DNA of 54,471 bases from JAICND01 sp040905905 (GTDB lineage: Bacteria; Actinomycetota; Acidimicrobiia; Spongiisociales; ZC4RG35). Positions 49,798 to 54,471 of the stretch are shown here, piece after piece. The position numbers and the translations under genes were made by a program. Where the stretch lies: the NCBI GenBank assembly GCA_040905905.1, contig JBBDQN010000008.1:1-54471 (forward strand). The letters are read 5' to 3'. Position 1 is the stretch's first letter. Each line of letters opens with the position of its first letter. The notes beneath the pieces were generated by a model, which saw only the letters and a program-made list of their open reading frames with translations, did no database searches and had not been told where the DNA came from.

Positions 49798-50582
49798 CTG
49801 GCGGCCTTGCGAGACTTGGTCGCCTCGACGCTGGCCTTGAGTGCCTCCAGCAGATCGATGACCTTGGTGGGCTCGGGCGACTCGGGGGCGACGATCTCTT
49901 CACCCTCCACCTTCTTCTGGGCGGCATCCTCGATGTTCTCCCGGCTGCGGTCATGGAAAGCGGCCGCATCGAAAGGAGAGGTGAGGCCGTCGATGAGCAT
50001 CTCGGCCATCTTCGCCTCCTCCTTGCGAATCTCAACCTCCGACTCGAGTTCTTCGAACTCCGCCTCCCGGATCTCGTCCGGCCAAAACATGGTTTCCATG
50101 ACGAGGACGCCGTCTTTGGCGCGGAGAGTGGCTATTTGCTGCTTTTCCCGCAAGGAGACCTTGGCGATCCCAACTCTCCCTTTGTTGGCGAGAGCGTCGT
50201 GCAGGATCCGGTAAGCCTTCACCCCGGTCCGCTCGGGGGCCAGGTAATAGCTCTTGTTGTAGTAAATCGGATCGATCTCAGACTCGTCGACGAACTGGAC
50301 CACGTCGACGAGCCGGGAACCGTCGGAGGCGGAGGCAGCTTCGAGCTCCTCGTCGGTGAACACGACGTATTTGCCCTTCTCAACCTCGTAGCCCCGGACG
50401 ATCTCGTCCCAGGCGACCTCTTTGCCATCGGCCTCGGCCACTCTCTTGTATTTGATGGGGGAGTGGTCGGTGCCTCGCAGCATCTTGAACTTGGGGGTCT
50501 TCGATTCGGTGGCGGTGTACAGGGCCACGGGGATGGTCACCAGGCCGAAGGACACCGCTCCTTTCCAAATGGATCGCGGCAT
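49794..50582 (-). CDS. ku: Bacterial Ku protein, non-homologous end joining
   Basis: The 262-residue protein starts MPRSIWKGAVSFGLVTIPVA, with YKRVAEADGKEVAWDEIVRG, YVVFTDEELEAA and YYLAPERTGVKAYRILHDAL in the core beta-barrel. A lysine- and alanine-rich C-terminus (LLEALKASVEATKSRKAAS) may help DNA binding. Ku dimers bind broken DNA ends and recruit the ligase. It is convergent with the ligase gene. Confidence 0.93.
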   Translation of the reverse strand: MPRSIWKGAVSFGLVTIPVALYTATESKTPKFKMLRGTDHSPIKYKRVAEADGKEVAWDEIVRGYEVEKGKYVVFTDEELEAASASDGSRLVDVVQFVDESEIDPIYYNKSYYLAPERTGVKAYRILHDALANKGRVGIAKVSLREKQQIATLRAKDGVLVMETMFWPDEIREAEFEELESEVEIRKEEAKMAEMLIDGLTSPFDAAAFHDRSRENIEDAAQKKVEGEEIVAPESPEPTKVIDLLEALKASVEATKSRKAAS

Positions 50583-50622
50583 GGGGGGAGTTTATTCGCT
50601 GCCGGTAAGCTTGCGGAACGAT

Positions 50623-50694
50623 GCCCTCGTAGCTCAGGGGATAGAGCGCTGGCCTCCGGAGCCAGGTGCGCAGGTTCGAATCCTGTCGAGGGCG
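50623..50694 (+). tRNA. tRNA-Arg (anticodon CCG)
   Basis: GCCCTCG pairs with CGAGGGC in the acceptor stem. The anticodon stem CTGGC/GCCAG encloses CTCCGGA with anticodon CCG at 50656-50658. The T-loop is TTCGAAT. CCA is not encoded. The 3' end is two bases from the ilvE stop on the other strand. Confidence 0.93.
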
Positions 50695-50696
50695 CC

Positions 50697-51686
50697 TCAA
50701 ACCACCCGCACCCACCCCCAGGTGTCCTCGGTGAGGCCGGTTTGGACATCGGTTAGCGCCTGTCTGAGCCGAAGGGTGTTGGTTCCTACCTCTCCTCCGT
50801 TGATGGCGATCTCCTCGCCACGATGGATGATGGTGCCCACCCCCGACAAAACGGCGGCAGTCCCCGACAAGGCTGCTTCCCACTGCCACCCAATCACTTC
50901 ATCAACAGTCAAAGGCCGCTCCTCCACCTTGTAACCGAAGAGGTTGGCCAGGGTGAGGGTCGAGTCACGGGTGACTCCATGCAGGTAGGAGTCGGTGAGT
51001 TGCGGAGTGACGACCGTGTCGTCGGAGATCAACATGAAATTGGAGGCACCGGTCTCCTCCACCAAACCGTCAGGGGCAAACAAAACCTGATCGGCTCCGA
51101 ATTGTCGCCGGGCGGCGACCACTGTGCGCAGGGCGGCGGCGTAGTTGGCTCCGGCCTTCACCATTCCGAACCCCGGAGTGGAGCGGCGGACCGTGTCCTC
51201 GATCAATAGCTTGAGTGGTCGGATTCCCCCTGCGAAGTAGTCCCCGACCGGGGAGGCGAGAACATAGAAGACTCCACTTTCCGGCGGCGACCCGGCGGCC
51301 CCGATGTTGACCTCGGTCCCGATCAGGGTCGGCCTCAGATAGAGGCTGCCTGGCGGGGGCGGGATCACGTCGCGATTGGCCTTGACAACCGACTCCACCA
51401 TCTCAATCGTCAGGTCGAGCGGCGGCGCCGGCAGGCACAACAACTCGGCGCTATGGGTCAGCCGTTGGGCATGACGATCGAGGCGGAAAATCCTTGCATC
51501 ACCGGTCGGACCGCGGTGGGCCTTGAGGCCCTCGAAGCAGGCGCTGGCGTAATGGAACACATGTGATCCCGGATGAAGTGGCAGTTGCTCGATCTCATGA
51601 ACCCGCGGGATCGAAAACCCATCCTGGTCAAAGGTGGCCGAGGCCATCAACGGCGCAAACTCGGTCCCAAACGGCGTGTTGGTCAC
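50697..51686 (-). CDS. ilvE: Branched-chain amino acid aminotransferase
   Basis: The 329-residue class IV PLP enzyme has HPGSHVFHYASACFEGLKAH, the lysine-bearing GFGMVKAGANYAAALRTVVA, the cofactor loop EETGASNFML and GTAAVLSGVG. It transfers amino groups to the 2-oxoacids of Val, Leu and Ile. GTG 51686 (VTNTPFGTEF) gives the family N-terminus, but there is no Shine-Dalgarno sequence. A TTG at 51719 is less likely. The intergenic region of 67 bases is shared with the divergent hom gene. Confidence 0.92.
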   Translation of the reverse strand: MTNTPFGTEFAPLMASATFDQDGFSIPRVHEIEQLPLHPGSHVFHYASACFEGLKAHRGPTGDARIFRLDRHAQRLTHSAELLCLPAPPLDLTIEMVESVVKANRDVIPPPPGSLYLRPTLIGTEVNIGAAGSPPESGVFYVLASPVGDYFAGGIRPLKLLIEDTVRRSTPGFGMVKAGANYAAALRTVVAARRQFGADQVLFAPDGLVEETGASNFMLISDDTVVTPQLTDSYLHGVTRDSTLTLANLFGYKVEERPLTVDEVIGWQWEAALSGTAAVLSGVGTIIHRGEEIAINGGEVGTNTLRLRQALTDVQTGLTEDTWGWVRVV

Positions 51687-51753
51687 GGTTTGGAGGCTAA
51701 CGCCCCACCCACCACTCAAAACCCACCACTTCCCTAATTACCATCGCCCGCCA

Positions 51754-53031
51754 ATGCGGGTCGGCATCGGCATCCTCGGTGGTGGGGTCGTGGGCGGGTC
51801 ATTGGCCCGCCGGCTTCTGGTCGACCGGGCCAGCATCGCCGAAAAGACCGGGCTCGATCTCGAGTTGATCAAGGTGGCGGTCCGCGACATCGACCGTGAT
51901 CGGGCGTTTCCTCGCGAATACACCACTGGCCGACTCGAAGAGGTCGTTGATCATCCAGACGTGAACCTGGTGGTCGAGCTCCTGGGGGGCCTGGAGCCAG
52001 CCCGGGGCCTGGTGCTGCGGGCCCTGAATGCGGGGAAACCCGTCGTCACTGCCAACAAGGAACTGGTGGCCGCGGATGGTCCGGCGTTGTTTGCTGTGGC
52101 AGCCTCCCGCGGGGTGTCGCTGTTGTTCGAGGCGGCCGTTGGGGGAGGGATTCCTCTGATCCGGCCTCTGATGGAGTCATTGGCCGGCGAGCAGCTCACC
52201 AGGGTGCTGGGGATCGTCAACGGCACCACCAACTACATCCTCACTGCCATGGACGAATCCGGCACCTCCTACGAGGCGGCTCTCAGTGAGGCCCAGAGAC
52301 TCGGTCTTGCGGAGGCCGATCCCACCGCCGACGTCAGCGGAGCCGACGCTGCCGCCAAGGCGACGATCCTGGCGGGTCTCGCCTTTGGAGTCTGGGTCGG
52401 TCCGGGCCAGGTTTACCGCGAAGGGATCGAGAGCCTGGACCGGGGCGATCTGGACTTCGCTCGCCAGCTCGGATACGTCGTCAAGCTGGTGGCAGCTGCA
52501 GATCGAAACCAGACCGGCGTGTCAGTTCGCGTTCACCCCACCCTGGTTCCTCGCGATCACCCTTTGGCAGCAATTCGCGGGGCAACCAATGCAGTTTTCG
52601 TCGAGGGCCCGGCCATCGGCCAGCTGCTCTTCTCGGGCCCTGGCGCAGGAGGCGAACCGACCGCCACAGCCGTGCTCGGAGATGTCATCGATGCGGCCCG
52701 CGAGCTGCTGGCAGGCGCCCAAGTAGCACCCCGCATCCGCTTCAACGACCTGGCAGTCTCCGATATCGCCGCCAACAGCACCCGCTGGTACATCAGGCTC
52801 GAGGTGTCCGACGCCCCTGGCGTCCTGGCTGCCATCGCCGGAGTCTTCGGGGAGGCCGGCGTGTCCATCGCCTCCGTCTGGCAGGAAGGGCGGGGTGACG
52901 AGGCAACGCTCATCCTGATCACCCACGCGGGCCCGGAGGCGGCTCACCAGATAGCGGTCGAAAATTTGCTAGCGCTCGACGTCGTCAAACAGATCGCCGC
53001 CACCATCAGGGTGCTGCTGCCCGAGACCTGA
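51754..53031 (+). CDS. hom: Homoserine dehydrogenase
   Basis: The 425-residue enzyme starts MRVGIGILGGGVVGGSLARR with the NAD(P) motif, then VVTANKELVA, VNGTTNYILTAM and GLAEADPTADVSGADAAAKA, which hold the catalytic Lys/Glu/Asp region. The tail YIRLEVSDAPGVLAAIAGVF is an ACT domain for threonine feedback. No Shine-Dalgarno sequence is seen, so it may be leaderless. It is coupled to thrC, whose start overlaps its stop by one base. Confidence 0.95.
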   Translation: MRVGIGILGGGVVGGSLARRLLVDRASIAEKTGLDLELIKVAVRDIDRDRAFPREYTTGRLEEVVDHPDVNLVVELLGGLEPARGLVLRALNAGKPVVTANKELVAADGPALFAVAASRGVSLLFEAAVGGGIPLIRPLMESLAGEQLTRVLGIVNGTTNYILTAMDESGTSYEAALSEAQRLGLAEADPTADVSGADAAAKATILAGLAFGVWVGPGQVYREGIESLDRGDLDFARQLGYVVKLVAAADRNQTGVSVRVHPTLVPRDHPLAAIRGATNAVFVEGPAIGQLLFSGPGAGGEPTATAVLGDVIDAARELLAGAQVAPRIRFNDLAVSDIAANSTRWYIRLEVSDAPGVLAAIAGVFGEAGVSIASVWQEGRGDEATLILITHAGPEAAHQIAVENLLALDVVKQIAATIRVLLPET

Positions 53032-54389
53032 TGCAGTACCTCTCGACCAGGGGGGATCCCGCCCGGCCCGGGTTCGCCGAGATCCTCTTGGATGGGCTCG
53101 CCCCCGACGGGGGTCTCTATTTGCCCGATCAATGGCCCCGGCTCACTGGGCCCACGCCGAAGGACTATGCCGAGTTGACGGCTTCGGTGCTGGCCCCTTT
53201 TGTCGCCCCTGACCCTTTCGAGGCAGACCTGGGCGCTATTGCGGGAGCCGCCTACTCCCGTTTCCGGCACCCCGAGGTCGCTCCCCTCGTCCAGCTAGAT
53301 GAGGACCGCTACCTGATGGAGTTGTACTGGGGTCCCACCCTCTCGTTCAAGGACTACGCATTGTCGGTCGTCGGGGGGTTGTTCGAGGTCCTGCTCAAAC
53401 GTCTCCGGCGCCCGGTCCTGATCCTTGGGGCCACCTCGGGCGACACCGGCTCAGCCGCCATCGATGCGTGTAAGGGAAGGGACAACCTCGCGGTCGTGAT
53501 CCTCTATCCAGAGGGCAAGATCACCGAGGTGCAGCGGCGGCAGATGACCACAGTTTCCGACGACAACGTCACAGTGGTGGCCGTCGGCGGATCGTTTGAC
53601 GACTGCCAGGCCCTGGTGAAGCGAGCCTTCACCGATCCGAACCTCGGTTTGGACCTGGCGGCCGTCAACTCGATCAATTGGGCTCGTATTGCCATCCAGG
53701 CCGCCTACTACGTGTCGGCTGCCCAGCGAGTGGGAGGGGACCGACCCCTGGCCTTTGCGGTCCCGACCGGCAACTTCGGCAACGTTCTGGCCGGCTACGT
53801 CGCCTCACGGATGGGCACACCGATCGAGAGACTGATCATCGCCAACAATCGCAATCACGGGTTGGCAGACCTCGTCGCCACTGGGTCGCTCATCGTGGAA
53901 GCTCCCCATTCGACCCTGGCTCCGGCCATGGACATCCAGATACCATCCAATCTCGAGCGTTTCCTATTTGAAGTCGCCGATCGGGACCCGTTCCGGGTCC
54001 GCGCCTGGCAGCAGCAACTAACGGATACCGGTCGCCTGAGCCTGACGGAGGGCGAGCGGGCCGGGGTGCAACAACTCCTGGCGGCGGGATGGTTGTCCGA
54101 CGAGGAGGTGGTCGAGACCATCAGATCCGTTCATCAGTCGTCAGGATTGATCCTCGATCCTCACACCGCTATTGCCTGGGAGGTGGGGAACCAGTTGTGC
54201 CCGCCGGGGACGCCGCTGGTGACGGTTGCGACCGCCCACCCGGCCAAGTTCGGTCTGGCGGTGGCTCGGGCGATTGGCGAGGCTCCGGCCCTTCCGAACG
54301 ATCTGGCCGACCTCGGGGAGCGAGATGAGCACATCGTCCACATGGCCAACGAATATTCGGCCCTCACCCAATTGCTGCGATCGAGGTGA
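53031..54389 (+). CDS. thrC: Threonine synthase
   Basis: The 452-residue PLP enzyme opens MQYLSTRGDPARPGFAEILL, has the PLP lysine K107 in LSFKDYALSVVGGLF, the phosphate loop GATSGDTGSAAIDACKGRDN, and AFAVPTGNFGNVLAGYVASR. It converts O-phosphohomoserine to threonine, the step after hom and the kinase ThrB. ThrB is not in the window. The stop codon of hom overlaps the ATG (TGATG). Confidence 0.95.
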   Translation: MQYLSTRGDPARPGFAEILLDGLAPDGGLYLPDQWPRLTGPTPKDYAELTASVLAPFVAPDPFEADLGAIAGAAYSRFRHPEVAPLVQLDEDRYLMELYWGPTLSFKDYALSVVGGLFEVLLKRLRRPVLILGATSGDTGSAAIDACKGRDNLAVVILYPEGKITEVQRRQMTTVSDDNVTVVAVGGSFDDCQALVKRAFTDPNLGLDLAAVNSINWARIAIQAAYYVSAAQRVGGDRPLAFAVPTGNFGNVLAGYVASRMGTPIERLIIANNRNHGLADLVATGSLIVEAPHSTLAPAMDIQIPSNLERFLFEVADRDPFRVRAWQQQLTDTGRLSLTEGERAGVQQLLAAGWLSDEEVVETIRSVHQSSGLILDPHTAIAWEVGNQLCPPGTPLVTVATAHPAKFGLAVARAIGEAPALPNDLADLGERDEHIVHMANEYSALTQLLRSR

Positions 54390-54391
54390 GG

Positions 54392-54471
54392 TCAAGCTTT
54401 CGGCGGCAGTGGTGGGCCAACGAACTCTTGGGCGTAGCGGCGGCCGATCTCCATTAGCGCTTCTTTGTCGA
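54392..54471 (-). CDS. 3' end of an unidentified gene
   Basis: The minus strand encodes DKEALMEIGRRYAQEFVGPP and then LPPKA and a TGA at 54392-54394, entering from beyond the window's end. It lies three bases after the thrC stop, converging with it. The fragment is too short to name. Confidence 0.55.
   Translation of the reverse strand, partial: DKEALMEIGRRYAQEFVGPPLPPKA

Noticed and set aside
1..54471. CRISPR array, prophage, insertion sequence or integron
   Set aside because: No regularly spaced repeats, transposase, integrase or phage structural genes were found.

Overview
The window looks like chromosomal DNA of a high-GC actinobacterium, probably a deep-branching one such as the Acidimicrobiia. 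This is inferred from two WhiB proteins, DUF3107 and DUF1918 proteins, a SARP (BTAD) regulator, an F420-type nitroreductase, a Ku/ligase pair and the tatD-rsmA-ispE-glmU-prs gene order. No CRISPR array, insertion sequence or phage was seen. Several starts are GTG or TTG, and some lack a Shine-Dalgarno sequence, which suggests leaderless genes.

Region 1 (1-17.4 kb) is a redox and low-oxygen island. It holds a LiaF-like membrane protein, an NfnAB/SudAB-type flavoprotein pair, a GNAT acetyltransferase, DUF1918, a CBS-domain protein beside a truncated pyridoxamine-oxidase-like gene, a full-length pyruvate:ferredoxin oxidoreductase (nifJ) coupled to a dihydroorotate-dehydrogenase-like gene, a formate/nitrite transporter, a zinc alcohol dehydrogenase, a universal stress protein overlapping a P-type cation ATPase, and a Ddn-like nitroreductase. 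The content resembles the mycobacterial DosR dormancy regulon. Palindromes close to the DosR box, GGGNC-N4-GNCCC, lie before several of these genes (3336, 3358, 4318, 5775, 12773, 16055).

Region 2 (17.4-32 kb) carries signalling and accessory genes: GYD protein, VOC remnant, hybrid histidine kinase, PPK2 polyphosphate kinase, a frameshifted pirin remnant, a UBP-type zinc finger protein and a secreted metallopeptidase-like protein. It then has a 1542-residue fusion joining a SARP DNA-binding unit, a kinase-like domain lacking its catalytic Asp, an nSTAND ATPase, one membrane helix and an extracellular sugar-binding-protein-like domain. Perfect SARP-type heptamer repeats precede it. Next is a peroxiredoxin gene with in-frame TGA exactly at the peroxidatic cysteine, followed by a hairpin that fits a bacterial SECIS: a candidate selenoprotein. 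It overlaps an aldehyde dehydrogenase gene.

Region 3 (32-39.5 kb) contains a class III aminotransferase, a fused Rieske-ThDP enzyme with a PPOX-class flavoprotein, two lipoproteins and an acyl-ACP desaturase.

Region 4 (39.5-54.5 kb) is mostly housekeeping: rsmI, a DUF192 gene and an AbrB-like gene overlapping end to end; tatD-rsmA-ispE-tRNA-Gln-glmU-prs; a LysM protein; DUF3107; a WhiB1-like gene with a perfect CRP-type site; GDPD and YqeY; a Nudix hydrolase; DNA ligase and Ku in convergent overlap; tRNA-Arg; ilvE; hom-thrC; and the end of one further gene.
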